From contig JBEKNT010000007.1 in assembly GCA_049522565.1 (NCBI GenBank), forward strand, positions 1 through 45,280: 45,280 nt of DNA, read 5' to 3'. A program made the position numbers and the translations under genes. This DNA comes from JASHVB01 sp049522565. GTDB lineage: Bacteria; Pseudomonadota; Alphaproteobacteria; Acetobacterales; Acetobacteraceae. The notes under the pieces were generated by a model. That model saw nothing but the letters and a program-made list of their open reading frames with translations, was not told the DNA's origin and searched no databases. Every line of letters begins with the position of its first letter. Position 1 is the stretch's first letter. Shown piece by piece: positions 8,805 to 17,725 of the stretch.

Positions 8805-9527
8805 ATGCCGTCGCCGCACACCGATGACGAAGCGGACCAGGCGCTCGACGTCGCCGAAGCCATCCGCCAGAGCGTCCTCGATGGCAGCCTGAAACCAGGT
8901 CAAAAGCTGCGCGAACAAGAGTTGGCCGCGCGCTTCGGCGTTTCCCGCACCCCCGTTCGCGAGGCCTTGGTTGCCATCGAACGAGAGGGATTGCTCGTCT
9001 ATGAACTGAACAAAGGCTTCAGTGTCCGCGTCTTCGGGTTGCGCGACCTCGAGGCCGCCTGCGAGATGCGTGGATTGCTCGAAGGTTATGCCTGCCGATG
9101 CATCGCTGAGCGCGGACTTGGCAGCGATAGCGAGCGGCGGTTGCTGGCATGCGTCGATGCGGTGGACACATTGCTGGTGTCAAATTGCGAGGTATTTGGT
9201 GCCGACCAGCATCGGACCTGGAAGCAGGCCAACGGGCAGTTTCACCTGATCCTGCTGCAGGAAGTGCCGCACCCCTTCCTCGGCCGCATGCTGGCGACCG
9301 TGCAGCAGATTCCGCTCGTGCAGCACGGTCTCGCACTGCCTCGCGGCGCCGAGCTCCTGCGCGCGTACAACGCGCAACACCGGCAGATTCTAAATGCGAT
9401 TCTGTATCGCCAGGGCACGCGAGCAGAATTCCTGATGCGTGAGCATGTTCGCCAGGCCTTCGACGAGATCAGGTCGAAACCCGAACTGCTGACTCCTCAA
9501 TCGCCACGAGTGTCCGGCGACCCCTGA
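8805..9527 (+). CDS. GntR-family transcriptional regulator, FadR/FCD subfamily
   Basis: DNA-binding regulator of 240 residues. An N-terminal winged helix covers about 12-75, with the recognition segment RFGVSRTPVREAL and the wing GLLVYELNKGFSVR. An all-helical FCD ligand-binding domain follows, with candidate metal-binding His residues in GQFHLILL, HRQILNAI and REHVRQAF. FCD regulators usually respond to small carboxylates. A GTG at 8787 is open, but the ATG at 8805 has an AGGAA site six bases upstream and is preferred. Divergent from the system A operon, which is its likely target. Its 3' end overlaps the convergent NodB-fold gene by 31 bp. Confidence 0.9.
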   Translation: MPSPHTDDEADQALDVAEAIRQSVLDGSLKPGQKLREQELAARFGVSRTPVREALVAIEREGLLVYELNKGFSVRVFGLRDLEAACEMRGLLEGYACRCIAERGLGSDSERRLLACVDAVDTLLVSNCEVFGADQHRTWKQANGQFHLILLQEVPHPFLGRMLATVQQIPLVQHGLALPRGAELLRAYNAQHRQILNAILYRQGTRAEFLMREHVRQAFDEIRSKPELLTPQSPRVSGDP

Positions 9528-10402
9528 GCAAGGAAATGCTCGACGATCTCCCATCCCGTTGCACGCCAGACTCCGGCGTGTGAACAAATGTATTCAAGGG
9601 CAGCATCGAGCGCACCGATGCGGTGAGGCTGTCCAGTGACAAACGGATGGACCGCAATGGCCATCACGCGTGGTACCGTTTCGCCTTCGCGGTACAACGT
9701 GTCGAATTGGCGCCGCAGCATAGCCTCGAATTCGGGCACCGAGACTTTCATGTCGAAATAAGCCGGCACGTCGTTGGTTTGCACCGAGTAGGGCAGCGCG
9801 ACGAGTTGGGGCTTACCGATGTCGAGGAAGTACGGCTGGTCGTCATTGACCCAGTCGCACACGTAGCGGATTCCGGCCTCGGCCAGGTAGTCGAGCGTGT
9901 TCCAGGTTTCCGCCAGACCAGCGCCGAGCCAGCCGACCGGACGCTTGCCCGAAACCGCCTCGATCCGATCGATGGTGTCGCGAACCGCTTCACGCTCTTG
10001 CGCCGGATCCATCTCGGTCAGGCGCAGGGCATTCGTTTGATTATGTCCGATCCATTCCCAGCCAAGCCGGGTGCCTTCCTCGATGATCTCCGGATGATGG
10101 TCGCAGACCTGGCTGTTCAGTGCGGCACTGGCGCGGATGCCGTAGCGCGTCAGCACCTCCATGATCCGCCACACACCGACCCGGTTGCCGTAGTCGCGCA
10201 CCGACCAGTTGCGGACATTGGGAATCCTGGCATGCTCACGCGGCATCCGTTCATTGACGTTGCCCGGCATCACATCGTCGAGCCCGAAGAACTCAACATT
10301 GGGGTTGATCCACAATGCGACCCGCGCGCCGTTCGGCCAGGAAAGCTTGGGGCGGCGAGTGATCGGGACGTAGCGGAACGGCCCATAACGGCGCGGTGTC
10401 AC
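9497..10402 (-). CDS. Polysaccharide-deacetylase (NodB-fold) family protein, PuuE/allantoinase-like
   Basis: 301 residues of the NodB-homology fold, closest by motif to the PuuE-type allantoinase and peptidoglycan-deacetylase branch: VALWINPNVEFF, EWIGHNQTNAL and AIAVHPFVTGQPHRIGAL. The usual first metal motif (TFDD) is absent and only single His residues remain at the other sites, as in metal-poor PuuE relatives, so C-N hydrolysis of a small molecule is likelier than chitin deacetylation. It starts at a GTG with GAGGAG upstream, 12 bp after the lyase gene, and so is co-transcribed with the lyase and the UTRA regulator. It converges on and overlaps the GntR gene by 31 bp. Confidence 0.82.
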   Translation of the reverse strand: MTPRRYGPFRYVPITRRPKLSWPNGARVALWINPNVEFFGLDDVMPGNVNERMPREHARIPNVRNWSVRDYGNRVGVWRIMEVLTRYGIRASAALNSQVCDHHPEIIEEGTRLGWEWIGHNQTNALRLTEMDPAQEREAVRDTIDRIEAVSGKRPVGWLGAGLAETWNTLDYLAEAGIRYVCDWVNDDQPYFLDIGKPQLVALPYSVQTNDVPAYFDMKVSVPEFEAMLRRQFDTLYREGETVPRVMAIAVHPFVTGQPHRIGALDAALEYICSHAGVWRATGWEIVEHFLAQGSPDTRGD

Positions 10403-10414
10403 GGTGCTCGCTCC

Positions 10415-11380
10415 TCAGTGCTGCCGGATGACATAGTCGCGCTCGTCAGCCCCATATTTCCGTTCCAACTGCTCGCCCGAAAGCAAATCCTGCTCCAGTT
10501 GATTGATGCGGCGATAACCGACCAGGTTGGTAAGTTCCTCCATGTCGATCAGCAGGTCGGGGCGGTCTGCCGCTTCACCTGTTTCAATGCAGTTGAGCAT
10601 GACCTGCAGCGCTTTCTTCATCCCCATCAGCGCAGAAGCGGACATCATCCGAGGACAAGCGACGCGGGCAACCCCGAGTTCCTTGAGCCGGCGCAGCGGA
10701 ATGAGCGGTGTCGTCGGACGGGAGCGCACCCCGAACCCCATGCCGATATTCACCGGCACATCGCCGGCCGCCTCGACCAGCCTGGCGATTTCGTCTTCGT
10801 CATGCACTGCGTCCGGATAGATCATGTCGGCCCCGGCTGCGACGTATTCCTTGACGCGTTTGACCGTCGCGTCGATGCCCTCAACGGCTATCGCGTCAGT
10901 TCGGGCGTTCAGGATGAAGTCCGGGTCCTTCTTGGCCCTCAGCGCAGCCTCGATCTTCAGCGTCATCTCTCGTGTCTCGATCAGTTCCTTGCCGCGCATA
11001 TGGCCGCAGCGCTTCGGCGCAAGCTGATCTTCGACATTGATACCGACAATCCCGGCTTCCTCGAAATACTGGACCACATGGTAGACACTCACCGCATTCC
11101 CATAGCCCGTATCGGCATCCGCCATGAATGGAATCGAAATAGTCCGCGCGACGTGCCGGCAGGCATCGACATTCTCGCGCAACGACAACAGGCCGATATC
11201 CGGCTGGCCGATCAGCGAGTTGGACAAGGCCGAACCCGACATCGCGGCGCATTTGAAGCCCATCGCCTCGACGATCAGCGCACTGTAGCAGTCGAAGACT
11301 CCGGGCGAGACCAGCGGTCTCGAGTCGCGCAGCAACTGCCGCATGCGTGCCGCCTTGGTCATGCTCATCGCCGCTTCCAT
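10415..11380 (-). CDS. Isocitrate lyase/PEP mutase family lyase (methylisocitrate or dimethylmalate lyase-like)
   Basis: TIM-barrel lyase of 321 residues that splits or rearranges 2-hydroxy-dicarboxylates by retro-aldol chemistry with Mg2+. The metal and substrate motif MADADTGYGN and the catalytic loop K-R-C-G-H (123-127) are intact, so it should be a true lyase and not a phosphonomutase. I start it at the ATG at 11380, with AAGGAG upstream lying inside the end of the regulator gene; the longer frame overlaps that gene by 70 bp. Transcribed with the UTRA regulator and the NodB-fold gene. Possible substrates include methylisocitrate, 2,3-dimethylmalate and alkylmalates. The neighbouring MmgE/PrpD and TTT transporter genes favour a branched tri- or dicarboxylate. 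Confidence 0.87.
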   Translation of the reverse strand: MEAAMSMTKAARMRQLLRDSRPLVSPGVFDCYSALIVEAMGFKCAAMSGSALSNSLIGQPDIGLLSLRENVDACRHVARTISIPFMADADTGYGNAVSVYHVVQYFEEAGIVGINVEDQLAPKRCGHMRGKELIETREMTLKIEAALRAKKDPDFILNARTDAIAVEGIDATVKRVKEYVAAGADMIYPDAVHDEDEIARLVEAAGDVPVNIGMGFGVRSRPTTPLIPLRRLKELGVARVACPRMMSASALMGMKKALQVMLNCIETGEAADRPDLLIDMEELTNLVGYRRINQLEQDLLSGEQLERKYGADERDYVIRQH

Positions 11381-11381
11381 G

Positions 11382-12143
11382 TCATGACTCCTTTTCGTTG
11401 AACGTTGGGTTGGTGCGTCCTCGTGGGGGCTGCCAGATAACTTCCGCGACATACTGATACCGGCCTTCGCGGAAGTAATTGTGCGTCCAGCGGATTGGCC
11501 GCCCGTCGTCCAGCTTCACAGCGGAGCGCACGTGCAGCATCGGATCGGTCAGTCCGATCTGCAGCAGGCGGGCGAGGAATTCGTCTGCACGCGCGACACG
11601 GATCGTGTGGTCGCTGTGCTTTTGCATCACGCCGAACTTCTCCCACAACGCCTCGTGCAGCGGCTTGCTGAGCGCAGCCTTGGTAAGGGCCGGCGCATAC
11701 TCCAGCGGCAGATAGGAGATGACGACCGACAGCGGTTCATTCTTCAGATGGTGTACCCGCACGATCCGGCAGATCTGGGCGCCCGTCGCAATGCCGAAGA
11801 AACCGGCAGCGTCGGTCGGCGCTGCAACTTGCTCTGAGGAAAGCACGCGAGACTTCGTGCCGAGGCCCTCGTGTAGGGGATCACCGGAAGAGGCGACCAG
11901 GGTTGGCGTCTCTGGCGCGCGTACGAATCGTGTGCCAACGCCGCGCCGGCTTTGCAGCAACTGCTGCTGTTTCAGCACGTCCAGGGCCTGCCGGATGGTG
12001 TTGCGGCTGACACCGAATTCGGCGGTCAGCGCGACTTCCGGCGGCAGATCAAGCCCGTCCAACATCCCGGACTGCGCCCGGGCCAACAGGACCTGGGCGA
12101 TCTGGCGATACAGCGGGATCGTGGTGTTGAAGGGCAGTTGCAT
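11382..12143 (-). CDS. GntR-family transcriptional regulator, HutC/UTRA subfamily
   Basis: 253 residues: an N-terminal winged helix (about 8-75; LTAEFGVSRNTIRQALDVL, GVGTRFVR) followed by a UTRA ligand-binding domain (about 95-245) ending in a typical NYFREGRYQYVAEV segment. UTRA domains bind small effectors such as urocanate, sugars or acids. First gene of a three-gene minus-strand unit and divergent by 81 bp from the oxygenase-TctCBA-PrpD operon, so it probably controls both directions. Its stop codon nearly touches the lyase start. The ATG at 12143 fits the family's N-terminus (PLYRQIAQVL). Confidence 0.9.
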   Translation of the reverse strand: MQLPFNTTIPLYRQIAQVLLARAQSGMLDGLDLPPEVALTAEFGVSRNTIRQALDVLKQQQLLQSRRGVGTRFVRAPETPTLVASSGDPLHEGLGTKSRVLSSEQVAAPTDAAGFFGIATGAQICRIVRVHHLKNEPLSVVISYLPLEYAPALTKAALSKPLHEALWEKFGVMQKHSDHTIRVARADEFLARLLQIGLTDPMLHVRSAVKLDDGRPIRWTHNYFREGRYQYVAEVIWQPPRGRTNPTFNEKES

Positions 12144-12224
12144 TTGTGCTTATGTCCATACAATAGGGCTGCCGGGTTCGGCAAGCGTCGGGGCGCATGC
12201 CGCCGGACAGCCGGCAAGAGGAGA
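12144..12224. promoter_or_regulatory. Divergent promoter region with a short inverted repeat
   Basis: This 81-bp gap separates the UTRA regulator from the oxygenase gene and must hold promoters for both. It contains TATGTCCATA (12151-12160), a perfect 4-2-4 inverted repeat only 8 bp before the regulator's start codon, where a bound protein would block its own transcription. HutC-type proteins bind short palindromes of this general size, but the repeat is too short to rule out chance. A GAGGAG ribosome site for the oxygenase lies at its right end. Confidence 0.35.
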
Positions 12225-13211
12225 ATGAGCTTGCGGTCTGTCGCAGGTATTCCGGTGATCGATGTCAGCCCGCTATGGGGTGACGCCGCTTCGGGTGTGA
12301 CCGAGGTAGCGAAGCAGATTCACCGGACATCGACCGAGGTTGGCTTCTTCTATGTGAGCGGCCACAATGTCAGCCGCGATCTCATGCGTGCCGTGTATTT
12401 CGCGGCAAAATACTTCTTCAACCTGCCTATCGAGACCAAGCGCGCGATCACCGTCAATCGCGCGCATCGCGGCTACGTTCCGTTTGCTCAGACCACGCAG
12501 CCAGGGCGCAAGCATCCGGATTTGAAGGAAAGCTTCAATTTCGCTTATCCGTTCTCGCCCGACGATCCGGAACTATATGCCGAGCGCGCGCTGATCGGGT
12601 TGAACCAGTGGCCCGACCACGAGCACCAATGGCGTGCGCTGCTGGAGGAGTATTATGGTGCGGTGTTCGAACTCGGGCAGCGCATCCTCCAGGGCTTTGC
12701 CGTGGCGCTCGATCTTCCGCCCGACTTCTTCCGCCAAGTCTATCGCAAGCCGCTGGTGCGGGCGCGCCTGTTGCATTATCCGCCACAGCCGCCCGATGCC
12801 GAAAGGCAGTCTGCTGCAGAACATACGGATTACGGGACGATAACCATTCTATGGCAGGACGAAGTTGGTGGCTTGCAAGTGCGCAACGCCGCCGGCGCGT
12901 GGATCGACGCGCCGCCGATCGAGGACACCTTCGTCATCAATATCGGCGACATGCTGCAGCGGTGGTCGAACGACTTGTTCGTCTCGACCCCGCATCGGGT
13001 GTTGAACAGGTCCGGACGCGAGCGATACTCCATTCCGGTGTTCTACGATCCGGATTACGACACGGTGGTCGAATGCCTGTCGCACTGTGCGACACCGGCC
13101 TCCCCCGCGAAATATCCACCGATCATAGCTGGGGACTATATAACGTCGCGCTACGACTCCTCCTATGCCTATCGGCAGCCCGCAACAGCAACTGCCTCCG
13201 CACACAAATAA
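12225..13211 (+). CDS. 2-oxoglutarate/Fe(II)-dependent dioxygenase (isopenicillin N synthase-like)
   Basis: Non-haem iron oxygenase of 328 residues with the DIOX_N plus 2OG-FeII_Oxy layout. The facial triad is H200 and D202 (HTDYGTIT) and H257 (PHRVLN); the 2-oxoglutarate-binding R267 and S269 sit in RYSIP. All required residues are present. Such enzymes hydroxylate, desaturate or cyclise small molecules in the cytosol. The ATG at 12225 follows AGAGGAG; the upstream extension of the frame runs into the divergent regulator and is not coding. First gene of an operon with the TTT transporter and MmgE/PrpD, so the substrate may be the imported acid or a derivative. IPNS-like proteins in bacteria are very diverse, so I do not assign a reaction. 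Confidence 0.9.
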   Translation: MSLRSVAGIPVIDVSPLWGDAASGVTEVAKQIHRTSTEVGFFYVSGHNVSRDLMRAVYFAAKYFFNLPIETKRAITVNRAHRGYVPFAQTTQPGRKHPDLKESFNFAYPFSPDDPELYAERALIGLNQWPDHEHQWRALLEEYYGAVFELGQRILQGFAVALDLPPDFFRQVYRKPLVRARLLHYPPQPPDAERQSAAEHTDYGTITILWQDEVGGLQVRNAAGAWIDAPPIEDTFVINIGDMLQRWSNDLFVSTPHRVLNRSGRERYSIPVFYDPDYDTVVECLSHCATPASPAKYPPIIAGDYITSRYDSSYAYRQPATATASAHK

Positions 13212-13225
13212 CAGGAAAAACCCGC

Positions 13226-14194
13226 ATGCCTCGCTTGCTTCGGCGGTTTGGCTTCGCCTTCATTGCATTCTGGCTTGCGATCGCGCCGGGGTGGGCGGCC
13301 TATCCGGATCATCCCATCAAGGTCATCCTGGGTTTTGGTGCGGGAGGCGGGGCGGACATTCTCCTTCGCAAGATCATCCCGTATGTCTCCGCGAAGCTCG
13401 GCAAACCGATGATCGTCGAGTACAAGCTCGGCGCCGGCGGCAATCTTGCGTTCGATACGGTGGCGCATGCGGCGCCTGACGGCTACACGCTGCTGATGGG
13501 CTCTCCGGGATTGATTGTTAATCCGTTCATATATGCCGACGTACCGTTCGACCTGGAGCGCGACTTTGCGCCGATCAGCCTGGTTGGGACAGTGCCGGCG
13601 GTTCTGGTGGTCAGCCCCTCGCTCCCGGTCAGGTCCGTTCAGGACCTGGTGGCGCTGGCAAAATCCAAACCCGGGAAACTCACGTTCTCATCGTCGGGCA
13701 TCGGTTCCTCGCTGCACCTGGACGGTGAGTTGTTCAAGCACGTCGCCGGCATCGATATCCTGCATGTACCCTACCAAGGCGGGGCGCCGGCGATGACCGA
13801 CGTTGTCGGCGGGCAGGTGGACATGATGTTCAATGTCATCCCGTCCGCCCTGCCGCTGATCCAAGCCGGCCAGTTGCACGCCTTGGCGGTGACAAGTGAG
13901 ACACGCTCGGCGTCCTTGCCCGATGTGCCGACGATGAAAGAGGCTGGTTATCCTGGCGCGACGGCGGTGACCTGGAACGGATTGTTGGCGCCCGCGAAGA
14001 CCCCGCCGGCGATCATTCAACAACTCAACCAGGCGATCGTGGAGTCATTGAATACACCGGAAGCCAAGCAGGATCTGGCAAAGATTGGCCAGGATCTCGT
14101 CACGGATACGCCGGAACAATTTGCCGCGTTCCTGCGCGCCGAGCGCGAAAAATGGACTGTCGTTGTCAAGGACGCGGACCTGAAGCCGCAATGA
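13226..14194 (+). CDS. tctC: Tripartite tricarboxylate transporter substrate-binding protein (TctC/Bug family)
   Basis: Periplasmic receptor of the TTT family, 322 residues. A Sec signal peptide spans about 1-25 (hydrophobic core FAFIAFWLAIAPGWA). The mature protein begins with the hallmark YPDHPIKVILGFGAGGGAD and later has LGAGGNLAFD, APDGYTLL and SPGLIVNP, all Bug-family signatures for carboxylate binding. The ATG at 13226 is preceded by AGGAAAA, 14 bp after the oxygenase stop. It works with the TctB and TctA proteins encoded next. Bug proteins bind citrate, malate, adipate, nicotinate and many other acids, so the ligand is open. Confidence 0.93.
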   Translation: MPRLLRRFGFAFIAFWLAIAPGWAAYPDHPIKVILGFGAGGGADILLRKIIPYVSAKLGKPMIVEYKLGAGGNLAFDTVAHAAPDGYTLLMGSPGLIVNPFIYADVPFDLERDFAPISLVGTVPAVLVVSPSLPVRSVQDLVALAKSKPGKLTFSSSGIGSSLHLDGELFKHVAGIDILHVPYQGGAPAMTDVVGGQVDMMFNVIPSALPLIQAGQLHALAVTSETRSASLPDVPTMKEAGYPGATAVTWNGLLAPAKTPPAIIQQLNQAIVESLNTPEAKQDLAKIGQDLVTDTPEQFAAFLRAEREKWTVVVKDADLKPQ

Positions 14195-14260
14195 GCCCGT
14201 CATATTGCATGCCCTATGCGGGTGCGGACCGACGCGCGCGCGCCAGCTAAGGCACAGGTG

Positions 14261-14734
14261 ATGCACCACCTGCGCAAATTGCCAAAGGATGTTTGGGGCG
14301 GCGCGTTGATGGTGGCGATCGGCGGCGGGGTGGTATTGCAGACCGAATTGAACTATCCCATCGGCACCTTGCAAAGGATGGGGCCGGGTTACATTCCGCT
14401 GGTGCTTGGCATGATCCTGATTGCCACCGGCCTATACATCGCCGGCAAGGCCTTTGTCACAGGTCCGGGCCGCGCCGTGCTGCAGGCTCGCCCGCCGCAG
14501 TGGCGAGCGTGGGCACTGATCTCGCTCGGCATAGCCGGCTTTGTTGCCGCAGCCGATTATCTGGGGTTGGTCCCGGCGGCCTTCGCGGTGGTGTTCATCG
14601 CGGCACTTGGTGATCGCGGCAACTCGTGGAGCAGCGCCGCGCTACTGGCGCTCGGCATCGTCGTCGTCGCGGTGGTCGTGTTCTGGTGGGGCCTGCAGGT
14701 GCAGTTGCCATTGTTGCGGTCTCCGCTGCCGTGA
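14261..14734 (+). CDS. tctB: Tripartite tricarboxylate transporter small membrane subunit (TctB family)
   Basis: Small membrane subunit, 157 residues with four predicted spans: about 12-30, 45-65, 84-104 and 107-145 (the last long hydrophobic stretch may hold two). The TctB marker RMGPGYIPLVLG is present. I prefer the ATG at 14261, with AAGG about 8 bases upstream; the frame is also open from an ATG at 14216, which has no ribosome site. The stop overlaps the GTG of tctA by GTGA. It supports the large channel subunit in the inner membrane. Confidence 0.87.
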   Translation: MHHLRKLPKDVWGGALMVAIGGGVVLQTELNYPIGTLQRMGPGYIPLVLGMILIATGLYIAGKAFVTGPGRAVLQARPPQWRAWALISLGIAGFVAAADYLGLVPAAFAVVFIAALGDRGNSWSSAALLALGIVVVAVVVFWWGLQVQLPLLRSPLP

Positions 14735-16275
14735 CGGGCAAGGCCCTCAGCGACCTGTGGTTCGGATTCGGCGTCGCTCTCGAACCACAAAATCTGATGT
14801 GGTCGTTCTTTGGGGTGCTGATCGGCAACCTGATTGGCGTGTTGCCCGGCATGGGCGCATTATCGGCGATCTCCATCCTGCTACCGCTAACCTACACGCT
14901 GCATCCGGTGCCGGCCGTGCTGATGCTGGCGGGAATCTACTACGGATCGCAGTATGGTGGGGCCATCGGCGCCATCCTGCTGAATCTCCCCTCGCATCCG
15001 CCGCATGCCATCACCTGTCTCGACGGCTATCCGATGACCCGGCAGGGCCGCGGCGGCACCGCGCTCGGCATCACAATGATCGCGTCGTTGTTCGCAGCCT
15101 CGGTCGGGATCATCGTCATGATCTTTGCGTCGCCCCTCCTGGTACAGATCGCCTTCAAGTTCGGGCCAACCGAGATCTTTTCTATTATGCTGCTGGGCCT
15201 GCTGGCTGGCGCAACAATGTCCCGCGGTTCACCTGCCAAGGGCATTGCGATGACGACGTTCGGATTGCTGCTGGGCGTGGTCGGAACCGACGTCAACAGC
15301 GGGGCGCGGCGCTTCACGTTCGGCTTCGAGCAATTGTCGGATCGGATTGAACTCGTGGCGCTGGCCATGGGTTTGTTCGGCGTGGCCGATTTCCTGATCA
15401 ATGTGAACAGACTTGATGTCGTTGGTCACAAGGTCAAGGTGCGCTTACGCGACATGCGTCCCAGTTTGGCCGAACTGAAGCAGGCGTTCATGCCGATGGT
15501 GCGGGGCACAATGATTGGCACCTTGTTCGGCGCGCTGCCCGGAACCGGCCCCACCATCACCACCTTTGTCGCCTACGCGGTAGAGACAAAGTTAGCAAAA
15601 GACCCGAAGCGCTTTGGCCACGGAGCGTTGGAGGGTGTCGCGAGTCCGGAAGCTGCCTCACATTCGAAGACACAGGTCGATTTCATCCCGACCATGACCC
15701 TTGGTATCCCCGGCGATGCGGTGATGGCGTTATTGCTCGGGGCGCTGATGATCCAGGGGCTGCAGCCCGGACCCCAGTTGATCAGCCAACATGCCGACGT
15801 TTTTTGGGGATTGATCGCCAGCTTTTGGATCGGCAACGTCCTCCTGTTCCTGCTGAATGTGCCATTGATCGGTATCTGGGTGCAGTTGCTGCGAGTGCCA
15901 TACCGCTTCATGTACCCCGCCGCGCTGTTCTTTATTTCGATCGGCGTTTACAGCACCAACGATAGCCTGTTCGAGGTTGGTGAGGTCCTCGTCTTTGGCA
16001 TCGTGGGTGCCATTTTGATGGCACTGGAGTTTCCCATAGCAACGATTCTCCTGGGCTACATACTGGGTCCCCTGGTCGAGGAGAACTTCCGTCGGGCGTT
16101 GCTGCTGTCGCGCGGCGATCTGCGCATCTTCGTCGAGCGCCCGATCAGCGCCGTCTTCATTGGGGGCTGCGTACTGCTGGTGACGCTGCAGATCGTATTT
16201 GTACTGACACGGTCTCGCAGGCAGAGCATTGACGCCCTGGAGCATGCCAGTGCTCCGTCTGTTGCACCAGATTAG
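14731..16275 (+). CDS. tctA: Tripartite tricarboxylate transporter large membrane subunit (TctA family)
   Basis: Large channel subunit, 514 residues with about 11-12 membrane spans. The duplicated TctA signatures are visible: GVLPGMGALSAISILLPLTY near the N-terminus and the related GALPGTGPTITTFVAYA near the middle, as is the conserved HPPHAITCLDGYPMTRQG. The start is a GTG at 14731 whose last two bases begin the TGA stop of tctB, a classic coupled start; the frame upstream of it is only tctB read out of frame. It forms the Na+- or H+-driven carboxylate importer with TctB and TctC. Confidence 0.92.
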   Translation: MTGKALSDLWFGFGVALEPQNLMWSFFGVLIGNLIGVLPGMGALSAISILLPLTYTLHPVPAVLMLAGIYYGSQYGGAIGAILLNLPSHPPHAITCLDGYPMTRQGRGGTALGITMIASLFAASVGIIVMIFASPLLVQIAFKFGPTEIFSIMLLGLLAGATMSRGSPAKGIAMTTFGLLLGVVGTDVNSGARRFTFGFEQLSDRIELVALAMGLFGVADFLINVNRLDVVGHKVKVRLRDMRPSLAELKQAFMPMVRGTMIGTLFGALPGTGPTITTFVAYAVETKLAKDPKRFGHGALEGVASPEAASHSKTQVDFIPTMTLGIPGDAVMALLLGALMIQGLQPGPQLISQHADVFWGLIASFWIGNVLLFLLNVPLIGIWVQLLRVPYRFMYPAALFFISIGVYSTNDSLFEVGEVLVFGIVGAILMALEFPIATILLGYILGPLVEENFRRALLLSRGDLRIFVERPISAVFIGGCVLLVTLQIVFVLTRSRRQSIDALEHASAPSVAPD

Positions 16276-16351
16276 CACGGCAGCAGAGCTGTGGGCACAC
16301 AAGTCGACGACCGCGGATCAGGATCGTCGATAACAGGAAGGAACTTCAGAC

Positions 16352-17725
16352 GTGGGCCGACAAATTGAAGAATTGGCAAGATTCGTAGCGGCAACGCGAT
16401 GGGATGATGTGCCCGCGGAGGTTCAGCAACACACGAAGCTGGTGGTGCTGGACACGTTGGGCGTCATCCTCGCAGGGGCCGAGCGGCCGGAAGTGCGGCG
16501 GTTGACGATGCAACTGGGGACCGGAACTGGAGCGACGGTTTTTTGTCCCGGCTGGCCAACGCATGACCCGCGCACTGCGGCTTTGCTGAACGGCATTGCC
16601 GGCCGATCTGTCGAGCTATGCGAGGGGCTGCGTTTTGTTTCCGGCCAGGCCGCAATGCAGGTGTTGCCCGGCGTGCTTGCGGTGGGCGAATCCGCGCGAC
16701 GATCTGGCCGTGACATGCTGACGGCCTTGCTCGTCGGCTATGATGTCGTGGCCCGGCTGGCGAGCGGTTTCACGGCAAGGCCCTTGGCCCACCAGAACGG
16801 ACAGGTGTCGCTGGTGGCGGCTGCTGCGGCAGGCGCTCGCCTGCGCGGCCTCGATGCGGCCGGAATCAGCCGCTCCATGCGGATCGCGACAACCCTGGTT
16901 TTGACCCCGAGCTACACGAACGCCGTAGCGGGAGCCACTGCGCTGAATGTCGCCGGTGGCATGAGTGGCTTCGCCGCGGCACTTGCTCCCGAGCTGGCGC
17001 TTGCCGGATTTGAGGCTGAGGAAGACGCCGTAGAGCATGCGTTCAGTCAGCTCGTAGGCGATGGATTCCAGCCGGACCGGCTGACAGACGAACTTGGCAG
17101 CACCTGGCACATCATGCGCAACTATTTTCGTCTCTACGCCTGCTGCAATCCGATTCATCCGGCGCTGGATTGCCTGGCCCACATACTGGCCGATATGCGG
17201 CCCAAACCCGATGATATCGCCCGTATCGACATCGCGACATACCGGTTCGCTGCCGTCATGCGCAATCCTGATCCGCTGAATTTTTTTGCCTCCAAATATT
17301 CGCTGCCACACGCGGCCGCCACTATGGCCATACGCGGGCGTATCAATCATGCATCCTTGGATGACGGGGCGCTTGATGACCCGGAGATTGCCGCGCTCCG
17401 TCACCGGGTCACCGTCACGGAAGATCCCGCGATGAGCGCGGTCGCGCCGCGGCTTCGACCGGCACGAGTAACCGTTGTGCTGACCGATGGTCGTCAGGCT
17501 ACCCACGCTTGCGAGAGCCACCGGGGGGACTTCCAGGACCCATTCGCTGAATCGGAGCTCCGCGACAAGTTCCGTGAGCTGGCGGGAGGTGCACTAAGTT
17601 CCGAAGGTATTCGTCTGGCCGAGGCGGCGGTGGATAATTGCGAAAACTGGGACGACGTCGGCGCACTAACGGCCCTTTTCCGGAAGTATGGAAGGCAGGC
17701 ATCGACGACTTCCCATGCTCTTTAG
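16352..17725 (+). CDS. MmgE/PrpD family protein (2-methylcitrate dehydratase-like)
   Basis: 457-residue cytosolic protein of the MmgE/PrpD family, whose members include 2-methylcitrate dehydratase, cis-aconitate decarboxylase and iminodisuccinate epimerase. Family features: VVLDTLGVILAGAE near residue 30, NGIAGRSVELCEGL near 80, and a C-terminal domain with YACCNPIHPALD. It starts at a GTG with AGGAAGGA upstream, 76 bp after tctA, and is probably the last gene of the oxygenase-TTT operon. The usual EFDD-type segment near residue 90 reads VELCEGL, so the classic 2-methylcitrate reaction is not assured. Together with the isocitrate-lyase-family gene across the divergent promoter, it suggests a methylcitrate-like dehydrate-then-cleave route for an imported acid. 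Confidence 0.87.
   Translation: MGRQIEELARFVAATRWDDVPAEVQQHTKLVVLDTLGVILAGAERPEVRRLTMQLGTGTGATVFCPGWPTHDPRTAALLNGIAGRSVELCEGLRFVSGQAAMQVLPGVLAVGESARRSGRDMLTALLVGYDVVARLASGFTARPLAHQNGQVSLVAAAAAGARLRGLDAAGISRSMRIATTLVLTPSYTNAVAGATALNVAGGMSGFAAALAPELALAGFEAEEDAVEHAFSQLVGDGFQPDRLTDELGSTWHIMRNYFRLYACCNPIHPALDCLAHILADMRPKPDDIARIDIATYRFAAVMRNPDPLNFFASKYSLPHAAATMAIRGRINHASLDDGALDDPEIAALRHRVTVTEDPAMSAVAPRLRPARVTVVLTDGRQATHACESHRGDFQDPFAESELRDKFRELAGGALSSEGIRLAEAAVDNCENWDDVGALTALFRKYGRQASTTSHAL

Noticed and set aside
9623..11401. 592-codon plus-strand open frame over the NodB-fold and lyase genes
   Set aside because: It spans two convincing minus-strand genes and their junction, which a real gene would not mirror; the composition is antisense-like.
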